Below are positions 1 to 8,058 of a DNA stretch of 64,000 nt, piece by piece (position 1 is the stretch's first letter; the number at the start of each line of letters is the position of its first letter). The notes beneath the pieces were generated by a model. It saw only the letters and a list, made by a program, of their open reading frames with translations. It had not been told where the DNA came from and did no database searches. The stretch lies in contig NZ_CP051183.1 in assembly GCF_012295615.1 (NCBI RefSeq), positions 393,501-457,500 of the forward strand. The letters are read 5' to 3'. The position numbers and the translations under genes are program-made. This stretch comes from Bermanella marisrubri. GTDB lineage: Bacteria; Pseudomonadota; Gammaproteobacteria; Pseudomonadales; Oceanobacteraceae.

Positions 1-54
1 CGAAAACAGAAAGGCAGCAAATACAAACAGCAAGATCAGCCTATGGGTGTACAT
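1..54 (-). CDS. Start of a membrane-protein gene, cut by the window edge
   Basis: Only the first 18 codons are present, reading off the left edge on the minus strand. They begin MYTHRLILLFVF and are strongly hydrophobic, like a first membrane helix or signal peptide. A GGGA stretch lies about 6 nt before the ATG, as a ribosome binding site would. In Pseudomonas the gene after dksA-gluQ is the sensor kinase gene cbrA, which also begins with membrane helices. That identity is only an inference from gene order; the visible residues do not prove it. Confidence 0.45.
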   Translation of the reverse strand, partial: MYTHRLILLFVFAAFLFS

Positions 55-124
55 GAGCGTCCCGAATCCAAAACTAGGCCGATGATGTTACTGCTGGTAA
101 CAGGTAAGGGCAAGTTTTAACCGA

Positions 125-982
125 TTAAATAAGCCCTTGTTTGTTGGCGGGTATGGTTTTTGGCTGCCAGTTTTCGACGGCAAACGCCAAAACCTCTGAG
201 CATGTTGGTAGGCTAGTGGGTGGCTCCGCTTGTTGCAGAAAATGCAGGGCGTGGCGCAGATTCTGTTGTGGTTGCGTGAGATCTAAAGCTTTAGCTTGGT
301 TTTGCTTACTCAGTTTTTGTCCTTGATCGTTAGTAATCAATGGAATGTGCATGTAGTTAGGGATGGGGTATCCCAAGCACTGCATGAGATAGATTTGTCG
401 AGCAGTATTATCCAATAGATCGACACCGCGTACCACATGGGTGATACCTGCATCATGATCGTCGGCGACAACGGCCAATTGATAAGCATAGTATCCATCT
501 TTGCGCTTGAGCACTTGATCTCCCACTTCACTCAGAGGTGTCTCGGTATAGGAACCGTAAACTCGATCTTTAAAGTGAATAGGATCGTCTTTCATGGCTA
601 AGCGCCATGCATGGGGTTGTTCAGTATTGCTATGGCAACGTCCTAAGTGCTTACCTTGCTGCTCGGCCAATTGTTTGCGTGAGCAATTGCAGGCAAATAA
701 ATCGCCACTTTCTCTGAGCTGAGCGAGCACGTCTTCATATCGCTTGTGATGCTGGCTTTGCAGGCTGACTTGGCCATCCCAATGCAGATCATGAGCAATT
801 AACTGCTGTTGAATCAGTTTAGTAGCGTTAGGATCTTCCCTTGGTGGGTCAAGATCTTCAATGCGTAATAACCAAGCTCCGTTATGGGCCTTGGCATCTA
901 GATAACTGGCGAGCGCGGCAACTAAAGAGCCAAAGTGCAGTGGTCCGGTAGGTGTAGGGGCAAAGCGACCGATGTAGGACAT
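125..982 (-). CDS. gluQ: Glutamyl-Q tRNA(Asp) synthetase
   Basis: This is a truncated glutamyl-tRNA synthetase paralogue. The family activates glutamate and attaches it to the queuosine base in the anticodon of tRNA-Asp. The 285-residue length fits, since it has the catalytic domain but no anticodon-binding domain. The N-terminus has the Rossmann signature with a HIGH-type motif HFGS at residues 16-19. A KMSKS-type KLSKQ lies near residue 228. The cysteine pair in ACNCSRKQ with a later GRCH supplies the usual zinc site. It lies 45 nt downstream of dksA on the same strand, as in many gammaproteobacteria, with a GC hairpin between them. The identity is secure. Confidence 0.95.
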   Translation of the reverse strand: MSYIGRFAPTPTGPLHFGSLVAALASYLDAKAHNGAWLLRIEDLDPPREDPNATKLIQQQLIAHDLHWDGQVSLQSQHHKRYEDVLAQLRESGDLFACNCSRKQLAEQQGKHLGRCHSNTEQPHAWRLAMKDDPIHFKDRVYGSYTETPLSEVGDQVLKRKDGYYAYQLAVVADDHDAGITHVVRGVDLLDNTARQIYLMQCLGYPIPNYMHIPLITNDQGQKLSKQNQAKALDLTQPQQNLRHALHFLQQAEPPTSLPTCSEVLAFAVENWQPKTIPANKQGLI

Positions 983-1000
983 GGGGAAATTGATGTAAAT

Positions 1001-1018
1001 GCCCCGCCAAAACGGGGC
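1001..1018 (-). terminator. GC hairpin between dksA and gluQ
   Basis: A perfect 6-bp stem GCCCCG/CGGGGC encloses a 6-nt loop in the short dksA-gluQ gap. No U-run follows on the minus strand. It is therefore more likely a weak attenuator or mRNA-stabilising hairpin than a full terminator. Confidence 0.5.
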
Positions 1019-1027
1019 TATTGAGGG

Positions 1028-1465
1028 CTAGCCGCCCACTTGCTTTTCTTTAATTTCAGCAAGTGTCTTACAGTCGATGCACAGATCGGCTGTCGGACGG
1101 GCTTCAAGACGACGAACGCCGATTTCAATGCCGCAGGCTTCACAGTAGCCATAGTCATCGTTTTCGATAAGTTCCAACGTCTTTTCAATTTTCTTGATTA
1201 ACTTGCGCTCACGATCGCGAGTTCGAAGCTCAAGGCTAAACTCTTCTTCCTGACTAGCGCGATCGTTTGGATCTGCGTAGTTTTCTGCATCGGTTTGCAT
1301 GTGGGTTTTGGTGCGATCCGCTTCTTGCATCAGTTCCTGTTTCCAGTTGTTCAGGATCGCTTTAAAGTGCGCCTTCATCGGCTCACCCATGTACTCTTCG
1401 CCCTTCTTCTCTTTGTAAGGCTCGAAGTTAGACAATGCAAATGCGTTATGTTCTTTATCTGGCAT
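1028..1465 (-). CDS. dksA: RNA polymerase-binding transcription factor DksA
   Basis: DksA binds the RNA polymerase secondary channel and, with ppGpp, controls rRNA and amino-acid promoters in the stringent response. The product is 145 residues (E. coli 151). The coiled-coil tip carries the acidic ADPNDRA segment (D65, D68). The four-cysteine zinc finger is C108, C111, C129 and C132. The ORF is open further upstream to 1495. I chose the ATG at 1465 because GGTGAGG lies about 9 nt before it and the extra N-terminal residues do not fit the family. It is divergent from the aminotransferase gene and upstream of gluQ. Confidence 0.95.
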   Translation of the reverse strand: MPDKEHNAFALSNFEPYKEKKGEEYMGEPMKAHFKAILNNWKQELMQEADRTKTHMQTDAENYADPNDRASQEEEFSLELRTRDRERKLIKKIEKTLELIENDDYGYCEACGIEIGVRRLEARPTADLCIDCKTLAEIKEKQVGG

Positions 1466-1692
1466 AAGATTCTGCCTCACCCTTTGGCGGCACAATGGCC
1501 AATATCGATTCCATTAAATCCTAAGGACGAATCTTTAGGACCCCCTACTATAGGTACTTACAGCCCGACAGGGGTTTTTAAGCGGGCGAAAAGCTATCAG
1601 ATAACCTCGCCTTTGACCACATTAATATCAAAAAATGCTGATCTTTGCTGCAAAATCAGGACAATACAGCAAAAATTCTTGAGTTTATAGTA

Positions 1693-2871
1693 ATGAAAAC
1701 GGCCAAAAGACTGAGCAATATATCGCCTTTTCACGTTATGGACCTGTTAGCTAGGGCGAAACAGTTTCAAGCCGAGGGCCGAGATATTATCCATTTAGAG
1801 GTTGGAGAGCCTGATTTTCCAAGTCTGCCTTGCGTGATTTCAGCAGGCCAGCAAGCATTGGCGAACGGACATACCCATTACACGCCCGCTTTAGGTTTAC
1901 CGCAGTTAAGGCAAGTCATCGCTCAGTATTATAAGAGTCGCTATCAAGTTGACGTAGACTGGAATCGGATTGTGATTACTCCAGGCGCCAGCGGTGCTTT
2001 GCAGTTGGTAACAACTTTGTTACTAGACGAAAGTGATCAAATAATGCTGGCGGATCCCGGTTATCCCTGCAATCGCCATTTTGCTGCTGTGGTGAATGCG
2101 CAAGCACAAGAAGTGGTTACGTCTGCAAAAGATGATTTTCATTTGACGGCTTTACAAGTCAGTCAGCATTGGCAGAAGCAAACCAAGGCTGTAATGGTGG
2201 CTACGCCGTCTAATCCCACTGGTGCTGTGATGAATTTGCAGCAACTACAAGATTTGCAAACAGCGATTAAGCAACAAAGAGGCGTTTTAATTGTTGATGA
2301 AATTTATCAGGGTCTGGTTTTTGATTCGGCAAAAGACATCACTGCATTACAACTGAGTGGTGATCAATCCAATCTATTTGTGATCAATAGTTTTTCCAAA
2401 TACTTTGCCATGACAGGTTGGCGTTTAGGGTGGATGGTGGCGCCGGAGTGGGCCATGGAAGGATTAGATCGCCTCGCGCAAAATATCTTTCTTGCCGCGA
2501 ATACCCCAGCACAGCATGCGGCATTAGCGGTGTTTGAAAAAGAAGCATTACAGCAGTTGGATGAGCGTAAAACAGAATTGCAAAAGCGACGTGATTTTCT
2601 GCTTCCCGAGTTAATCAAATTAGGGTTTGATGTGGTGGCCGAACCAGAAGGCGCATTTTATATCTTCGCACGCATTAGTCATTTTAATCATAGACATGCA
2701 AAAGACAGCATGGCGTTTTGCTTAGACCTATTGGAAAAAACCGGCGTCGCCATAACCCCTGGTGTAGATTTTTCTCCAAGTCATGGTCATGAATATGTAC
2801 GCTTCGCTTACACCCAGCCGATAAGTGAGCTGCAGCGTGCAATGGATAAAATAAAACACTATTTAATGTAA
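1693..2871 (+). CDS. PLP-dependent class I/II aminotransferase
   Basis: This is a fold-type I aminotransferase of the aspartate/aromatic (AspC-like, COG0436) group. It would transfer an amino group between an amino acid and a 2-oxoacid in the cytosol; the substrate cannot be read from the sequence. Residues include HLEVGEPDF near the N-terminus and the PLP-binding lysine K236 in NSFSKYFAMTGWRLGW. The length is 392 residues from the ATG at 1693. An in-frame TTG at 1645 would add 16 residues, but the family normally starts near this ATG. The ribosome binding site is weak. sfsA follows after 7 nt, so the two are probably co-transcribed. Confidence 0.88.
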   Translation: MKTAKRLSNISPFHVMDLLARAKQFQAEGRDIIHLEVGEPDFPSLPCVISAGQQALANGHTHYTPALGLPQLRQVIAQYYKSRYQVDVDWNRIVITPGASGALQLVTTLLLDESDQIMLADPGYPCNRHFAAVVNAQAQEVVTSAKDDFHLTALQVSQHWQKQTKAVMVATPSNPTGAVMNLQQLQDLQTAIKQQRGVLIVDEIYQGLVFDSAKDITALQLSGDQSNLFVINSFSKYFAMTGWRLGWMVAPEWAMEGLDRLAQNIFLAANTPAQHAALAVFEKEALQQLDERKTELQKRRDFLLPELIKLGFDVVAEPEGAFYIFARISHFNHRHAKDSMAFCLDLLEKTGVAITPGVDFSPSHGHEYVRFAYTQPISELQRAMDKIKHYLM

Positions 2872-2878
2872 ACCGATT

Positions 2879-3628
2879 ATGAAATTTGATTTTCCGCTTC
2901 AGCAAGGTATTTGGATTAAACGTTATAAACGCTTTATGGTGGATTTGGATATCGGCAAAGCCGATGTGCTCACGGTCCATAGTGCCAATACCGGTTCTAT
3001 GAAAAACTGCTATGTTGAAGGTGGCAAGGCTTGGTTTTGGGATAGCGGTAACGAAAAGCGAAAATATCCGCATTCGTTGGAATTAACGGAAACGCCATCG
3101 GGTCATATCGCATGTATCAATACATCGAGACCCAATTATCTGGTTAAAGAAGCTATCGAAAATGGCACCGTTAAAGAGCTGCAGGGTTATGAAACCTTAA
3201 AGATGGAAGTGAAGTATGGCGATGAAAATAGTCGTATTGATATCTTTTTAACGGGCAATAATAAAAACGTTTACGTAGAAGTAAAGAATACCACTCTGCT
3301 CGAAGCAACCCTTAACGGTCAACCAAACGGAGATGGTAGTTTAGAAGAAGGCGTTGGTTTTTTTCCTGATAGTGTTAGTGATCGTGCCAGTAAGCATTTA
3401 CGAGAATTGATGCGCATGGTGGATCAGGGTAACGAAGCCGTGATCTTTTTTTGTGTGAATCATACCGGCATTAAGCAGGTCCGTCCCGCCGATCATATAG
3501 ATAAGACGTATGGCAAACTTTTGCGTGAAGCTAAGCAAAAGGGTGTGCATCTACTCGCTTATAAGAGCGAAATTTCAGATACAGAGATAAAACTCGTTGA
3601 ATCCATTCCTGTGGTTTTAGACGATTAA
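2879..3628 (+). CDS. sfsA: SfsA family DNA/RNA nuclease-like protein
   Basis: The 249-residue product matches SfsA (sugar fermentation stimulation protein) over its whole length. The family has a DNA-binding N-terminal part and a PD-(D/E)XK-like fold, and its cellular role is poorly defined. Visible signatures are VHSANTGSM near residue 35, YVEVKNTTLLE near residue 133 and FPDSVSDRASKHLREL near residue 162. The segment EVKNTTL carries the catalytic-type E-x-K. It starts 7 nt after the aminotransferase stop with no clear ribosome binding site of its own, which suggests translational coupling. Confidence 0.93.
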   Translation: MKFDFPLQQGIWIKRYKRFMVDLDIGKADVLTVHSANTGSMKNCYVEGGKAWFWDSGNEKRKYPHSLELTETPSGHIACINTSRPNYLVKEAIENGTVKELQGYETLKMEVKYGDENSRIDIFLTGNNKNVYVEVKNTTLLEATLNGQPNGDGSLEEGVGFFPDSVSDRASKHLRELMRMVDQGNEAVIFFCVNHTGIKQVRPADHIDKTYGKLLREAKQKGVHLLAYKSEISDTEIKLVESIPVVLDD

Positions 3629-3737
3629 AATAGGATAAAACAAACGTTTAATTGCGAAATGTTCTTGCGAGATGAGTGATACTGGACTATAAAAATAGTG
3701 CAGCACCTCTAAATATAATAAAAATGGGAGGTACATT

Positions 3738-4031
3738 ATGACAGCCCGCTACATGGTTCGTTGCCTAATACTCATCTTATTCATGCCTTTGAGCTTTACC
3801 GTTTCTGCGCAGTGTGATCGATTATTTAATCGACTGATGAGTGCAGAGCCCTATTTGAAAGACGCACTGCAAGACCTGAAAAAAACCTGTGTTAACGAAA
3901 TCGCAAAAGAAGATAATCGGTATTGGCAATGCATCGATAAACGTATTGATGATAGTAATGCTAGTTTTGAGCAGTTTATGCTAAGTTCCGAAGTCTGTGA
4001 TTTAGAAAATACACAAGTAGGGCAGTATTAG
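3738..4031 (+). CDS. Small secreted cysteine-containing protein, unknown
   Basis: I do not recognise a family. The 97-residue product has a clear signal peptide: hydrophobic residues about 8-22 and a likely cut after SAQ or VSA near residue 24. The mature part is about 73 residues and mostly helical. It has four cysteines (in QCDR, KTC, WQC and EVC), which could form two disulphides in the periplasm. A strong ribosome binding site GGGAGGT lies 5 nt before the ATG, which supports a real gene. It stands alone between sfsA and a repeat array. Confidence 0.7.
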   Translation: MTARYMVRCLILILFMPLSFTVSAQCDRLFNRLMSAEPYLKDALQDLKKTCVNEIAKEDNRYWQCIDKRIDDSNASFEQFMLSSEVCDLENTQVGQY

Positions 4032-4069
4032 CTTTTAGTTATTAGTTTTGAGTTTTGAATTTCAGTATC

Positions 4070-4587
4070 GTCATTCCCGACTCGATCGGGAATCCATCAA
4101 GCGGTTTAAGATCAATTGCATGGATTCTCAGCCAAGCTGAGAATGACAGCGAGTATCGTCATTCCCGACTCGATCGGGAATCCATCAAGCGATTTAAAAT
4201 CAATTGCATGGATTCTCAGTCAAGCTGAGAATGACAGCGAGTATCGTCATTCCCGACTAGATCGGGAATCCATCAAGCGATTTAAAATCAATTGCATGGA
4301 TTTTTAGCCAAGCTGAGAATGACAGCGAGTATCGTCATTCCCGACTCGATCGGGAATCCATTGTGCGGTTTAAAAATAATTGGATGGATTCTCAGTCAAG
4401 CTGAGAATGACAGCGAGTATCGTCATTCCCGACTTGATCGGGAATCCATTGAGCGGTTTAAAATCAATTGCATGGATTCTCAGCCAAGCTGAGAATGACA
4501 GCGAGTATCGTCATTCCCGACTCGATCGGGAATCCATCAAGCGGTTTAAGATCAATTGCATGGATTCTCAGCCAAGCTGAGAATGAC
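4070..4587. repeat. Tandem array of six 78-bp double-hairpin elements, 88-bp period
   Basis: The motif TCATTCCCGA begins at 4071, 4159, 4247, 4335, 4423 and 4511, a constant 88-bp step. Each unit is a 78-bp element plus a 10-bp linker AGCGAGTATC. The element has two hairpins: ATTCCCGA/TCGGGAAT on the left and ATTCTCAG/CTGAGAAT on the right. They are separated by an AT-rich middle containing AATCAATTGCATGG. The outer ends GTCATTC and GAATGAC are inverted repeats of each other. Short ORFs crossing the array are artefacts of the repeat. This accounts for most of the 662-bp gap between the small secreted gene and the hydrolase gene. Confidence 0.9.
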
Positions 4588-4623
4588 GACTTTGCTTGAC
4601 TAGAAAGCTAAAGTACCAATCAT

Positions 4624-4714
4624 TTAACACTTAACACTTAACACTTAACACTTAACACTTAACACTTAACACTTAACACTTAACACTTAACACTTAACAC
4701 TCAACACTCAACTC
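4624..4714. repeat. Heptamer tandem repeat (TTAACAC)n
   Basis: Eleven perfect copies of TTAACAC run from 4624 to 4700. Two degenerate copies, TCAACAC and TCAACTC, continue to 4714. The array overlaps the 3' end of the minus-strand hydrolase gene and supplies its TAA stop codon (4694-4696) and last few codons. A related heptamer array lies at 22963-23046. Confidence 0.95.
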
Positions 4715-5545
4715 TTCTAAGCCTTTCAATATAATCTTATAGGTATCCTCTGGGCTTTCCATCGGCATCAAATGACCGTAGTCTGTTTTCTCAATGAAAA
4801 GTGCATTATCTTGAATGTCTTGCCATCGATCCCAAAGTGCATCATCGAATAAGTTGTTGCTATGTCCTTTGATAGCAACCGTTGGGATATTATTGAATCG
4901 GCTCCCAAGCTTTCTTATTTCGTTCATCAAGTAGACAGGCATCGTATAGTTGTAGGCCTCCCATTCTTTTGGGAAAACTAACGAATAGTCACCGTTTTTT
5001 TGCGCGCGAATGGCATGTTCTTCAAAAGCCTTATAGGACTCTTCAGGAAATTTTTGATACCCCTTAAAGCGGCGAATGTACTGTGAATATTCTTCGACGT
5101 TATCGAATCGATGACGCTTTCGCAGTGTGCCCTGATATAGGTTAGATTTTTGCAAGATGCGTTTTGGCAGCAATTTGCCTAATGTTGCTAATTTTAAGTT
5201 GACCATGGCGGGTTCGATGAGAACCAGTGCTTTGAATAGATCAGGTCGTTTGTTAGCAGCGATGACGGTATTGCTTGCCCCCATGCTGTGACCAACACCA
5301 ATGATCGGTTCCCCCACTTTAGTCTCAATGAATTCGATTAGGTCATCTGCAAAGACGTGCCAGTTTTTATGGCTTGGCAATCCGGCTTTAGGCCAGGTTG
5401 CTCGGTTTCCCATTGCATAAACATTATACTGTTCACTCAGGCGGTCCAGCAGCGGAGCGTAAACACCGTTGCTAAAGCCATTTGCATGATATAAGTGCAA
5501 AGCGCAGCCGGGGCCTTTTTTGTGGATATAAGGGGGTAAAGTCAT
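4694..5545 (-). CDS. Alpha/beta-fold hydrolase
   Basis: A 283-residue serine hydrolase of the alpha/beta-fold superfamily, probably cytosolic since no signal peptide is seen. The nucleophile elbow is GHSMG with S87. An oxyanion-type HANGFSNG motif lies near residue 19, and the likely catalytic histidine is in YGHLMPMESPE near the C-terminus. The substrate is unknown; the family includes esterases, lipases and haloalkane or C-C hydrolases. The last residues (about SVEC) and the stop codon are encoded by a heptamer repeat, so the C-terminus would change if repeat number changed. Repeat-rich spacers lie on both sides. Confidence 0.85.
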   Translation of the reverse strand: MTLPPYIHKKGPGCALHLYHANGFSNGVYAPLLDRLSEQYNVYAMGNRATWPKAGLPSHKNWHVFADDLIEFIETKVGEPIIGVGHSMGASNTVIAANKRPDLFKALVLIEPAMVNLKLATLGKLLPKRILQKSNLYQGTLRKRHRFDNVEEYSQYIRRFKGYQKFPEESYKAFEEHAIRAQKNGDYSLVFPKEWEAYNYTMPVYLMNEIRKLGSRFNNIPTVAIKGHSNNLFDDALWDRWQDIQDNALFIEKTDYGHLMPMESPEDTYKIILKGLEELSVEC

Positions 5546-5663
5546 AAATTCTGATTGTAGCTAGATTTAGTCTTATAAGAGCATGAAGCTGAATCAGTAT
5601 AAATAGCCAAAACGAACAAAAAGTTGACCGAAATTTAAGTATTGAGTTGTGAGTGGTAGCTTC

Positions 5664-6012
5664 TTCATTCTCAGCTTGACTGAGCATCCATGCAATTGAT
5701 TTTAAACCTCACAATGGATACCCGATCAAGTCGGGTATGACAGTACTGGTGTGTCATTCTCCGGCGTCGCGAAGCGACAGACCGGAGAATCCATGCAATT
5801 GATTTTAAGCCTCACAATGGATTCCCGATTGAGTCGGGCATGACACTCTCGACTTAACATTCACTACTTTACGCTGATCTGATGGATACCTGATCAAGTC
5901 GGGTATGACAGTACTGGTGTGTCATTCTCCGGCGTCGCGAAGCGACAGACCGGAGAATCCATGCAATTGATTTTAAACCGCACAATGGATACCCGATCGA
6001 GTCGGGCATGAC
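5664..6012. repeat. Cluster of palindromic repeat elements
   Basis: Three near-complete elements and one half element of the family seen at 4070-4587 lie here, mostly in the opposite orientation. One runs about 5665-5741, a second 5753-5844, a half copy 5883-5909, and a third 5921-6012. The second and third have a longer first hairpin (TCATTCTCCGG with CCGGAGAATCC) around GCGTCGCGAAGCGAC. The middle GCAATTGATTTTAA is shared. This explains most of the 570-bp gap before dbpA; the rest (6013-6115) should hold the dbpA promoter, which I cannot place confidently. Confidence 0.85.
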
Positions 6013-6115
6013 ACTTATAACTCAACTTTTTGAATTCAACACTAACTAGCTATTTATCAGTGTCTATGCAGCTGAAAATGGAGATCTCTGTTAAACTAGG
6101 GTTTTACGATTGATT

Positions 6116-7516
6116 ATGGCAACTACTGTGTCTCAAACCGCTTTTTCTTCACTAAAACTCGATCCGGCATTACTCCAGAATCTAGAAGACTTGGGTTATC
6201 AGCAAATGCGTCCAATTCAGGCGCAAAGTTTACCTGCCATAATTGAAGGGAAAGACGTTATTGGCCAAGCAAAAACCGGTAGCGGTAAAACTGCCGCGTT
6301 TGCTTTGGGTCTTTTGCATCATCTAGACGTAAAGCGTTTTCGAGTACAGCACTTGGTTTTATGCCCCACTCGAGAGCTAGCGGATCAGGTAGCAAAAGAA
6401 ATTCGTCAGCTCGCGCGGGCTATTCATAACATCAAAGTGCTGACACTTTGCGGTGGTATGCCATTTGGTCCGCAAGTGGGCTCATTAGAACACGGCGCCC
6501 ATATAGTGGTGGGTACTCCAGGTCGCATTGAAGAGCATATTCGCAAAAACAACCTGCCTTTGAAGGACATTACCGGCTTTGTTTTAGACGAAGCGGATCG
6601 CATGTTGGATATGGGTTTTCAAGATTCTCTAGAGAGCATCGTCAATGCGCTACCAAAACAGCGTCAAACACTTTTGTTTAGTGCCACATATCCCGAAAAC
6701 ATTGAAAAGCTCGCTGCTTGGGTGACCAATAAACCTGTGCGCGTAGAAGTCCAAGAGAGCGACGTTCACAGTCAAATTAAGCAGCTTTTTTATCGTTTGC
6801 AAGATAACAAACAACGAATGACCGCTTTATCCTTGTTGCTTAAAAAAGAGAAACCAGAAAGCAGCATTGTATTTTGCAATACCAAGCGAGAGGCTCAAGA
6901 AATCGCTGATGAATTGCGTAGTCAGGGCTTTTCGGCAGTGGCCTTGCATGGGGACCTAGAGCAAAGACAGAGAGATCAAACGTTGGTTCGCTTTGCCAAT
7001 AAAAGTGCCAGCATTATGGTCGCAACCGATGTTGCAGCACGAGGTTTGGACATTGAAAGTGTAGATGCCGTATTCAACTATCATTTAGCTCGTGATCCAG
7101 AAGTCCATGTGCATCGCGTCGGTCGAACAGGGCGTGGGGATAAAAAAGGCAAAGCATTTTCTTTTTATACCGATAAAGAAGGATACAAGTTGGTTGCGCT
7201 CGAAGAAACTTTATCGGTCGATGCAACGGCGCAAAAACTACCTGATTTTTCAGTATTAGATAAGCCTGCTTTCAAAGCCCCTATGGCCACCTTACAAATT
7301 GATGGTGGTAAAAAGCAAAAAGTTCGCCCGGGGGACATTCTGGGGGCCCTTACTGGTAAAAACGGCATTGCAGGTAAGCAAGTGGGTAAGATTTCGGTGT
7401 TGGATTACTGTGCCTATGTTGCAGTTGAACGGGATGCTGCTAAACCAGCGTTGAAGAAGTTGTCGGAAGGAAAACTGAAAGGGCGTTCGTTTAGAGCAAG
7501 ACGTATTCGCGGTTAA
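6116..7516 (+). CDS. dbpA: ATP-dependent RNA helicase DbpA
   Basis: DbpA is a DEAD-box helicase that acts in late 50S subunit assembly through a hairpin of 23S rRNA. The 466-residue product (E. coli 457) shows the Q motif region, Walker A AKTGSGKT at 52-59, DEAD at 158-161, SATYP, and HRVGRTGRG. The final 70 residues form the DbpA-type RNA-binding domain, ending KLKGRSFRARRIRG. I chose the ATG at 6116 over a TTG two codons upstream. The next gene starts 8 nt after the stop, so the two are likely one transcript. Confidence 0.94.
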   Translation: MATTVSQTAFSSLKLDPALLQNLEDLGYQQMRPIQAQSLPAIIEGKDVIGQAKTGSGKTAAFALGLLHHLDVKRFRVQHLVLCPTRELADQVAKEIRQLARAIHNIKVLTLCGGMPFGPQVGSLEHGAHIVVGTPGRIEEHIRKNNLPLKDITGFVLDEADRMLDMGFQDSLESIVNALPKQRQTLLFSATYPENIEKLAAWVTNKPVRVEVQESDVHSQIKQLFYRLQDNKQRMTALSLLLKKEKPESSIVFCNTKREAQEIADELRSQGFSAVALHGDLEQRQRDQTLVRFANKSASIMVATDVAARGLDIESVDAVFNYHLARDPEVHVHRVGRTGRGDKKGKAFSFYTDKEGYKLVALEETLSVDATAQKLPDFSVLDKPAFKAPMATLQIDGGKKQKVRPGDILGALTGKNGIAGKQVGKISVLDYCAYVAVERDAAKPALKKLSEGKLKGRSFRARRIRG

Positions 7517-7524
7517 GGAAAAAT

Positions 7525-8058
7525 ATGGTGCGAACCAGTGATCTGAGTAGCGAGGACGAAAAGCACTTATTAGAGCATGATGCGGCCAAGCTTTTTATGC
7601 GTTGCTACGAAAAACGCACTGGTAAAAAGATTCGCCATATTTGGCATAACCAACCCCGTCGTCCCGATACGTCTTGCTTGTTAGAAGATGAGCGATTGGA
7701 TTTAGAAATCGCCCATCTTTATGGCAGCGAAGAAGAAGCTCGTCAGATTCTTAAGCAAGGCATCACCCGCAATACACAGCACAAATTAGAGCAGCAAAGT
7801 TCGATCATTGATTTAAATGAGCGCTTGGTTGATGCACTTAATTCAATTTTACTGAAGAAGTCTGAAAAGCAGTATGATAGCGAACGAGTGTGGTTGGTTA
7901 TTCGAAATGCACATCCCGCTTGGGAAAAATCCTGCATTGCGCAGAACCTAAAAAAAGTATCTGTTCCACTGGGTCATGTGTTTGAACAAATTTGGGTCGT
8001 CGCAGACTTTAAAGGAGAAACTGGTATCGTGCAGTTGTTTCCTAGTAAATCTCCTTAG
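7525..8058 (+). CDS. Unknown protein, possible PD-(D/E)XK-like fold
   Basis: I do not recognise a named family in this 177-residue cytosolic protein. AAGGA lies about 5 nt before the ATG, and the gene starts just after dbpA, so it is probably translated from the dbpA mRNA. The segment RRPDTSCLLEDERLDLEIA (D48, D59, E61) has the spacing of a PD-(D/E)XK nuclease core. The later SERVWLVIRN strand also fits such folds. The expected lysine is missing (E-I-A), so activity is doubtful. The stop codon overlaps the convergent next gene by 4 bases. Confidence 0.72.
   Translation: MVRTSDLSSEDEKHLLEHDAAKLFMRCYEKRTGKKIRHIWHNQPRRPDTSCLLEDERLDLEIAHLYGSEEEARQILKQGITRNTQHKLEQQSSIIDLNERLVDALNSILLKKSEKQYDSERVWLVIRNAHPAWEKSCIAQNLKKVSVPLGHVFEQIWVVADFKGETGIVQLFPSKSP

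Noticed and set aside
1295..1690. ORF on the strand opposite dksA
   Set aside because: It is a shadow of dksA in another frame and covers the divergent promoter region; no family features.
4116..4580. Three nested ORFs repeating MDSQPS / IVIPDSIGNP / HSRLDRESI
   Set aside because: They are translations of the palindromic repeat array, in tandem 88-bp steps that are not a multiple of 3, and have no ribosome binding site. I treat them as repeat artefacts.
4070..4587. CRISPR array
   Set aside because: The repeats are regular, but the 10-bp linkers are identical rather than unique spacers, the units are much longer than CRISPR repeats, and no cas genes are present.
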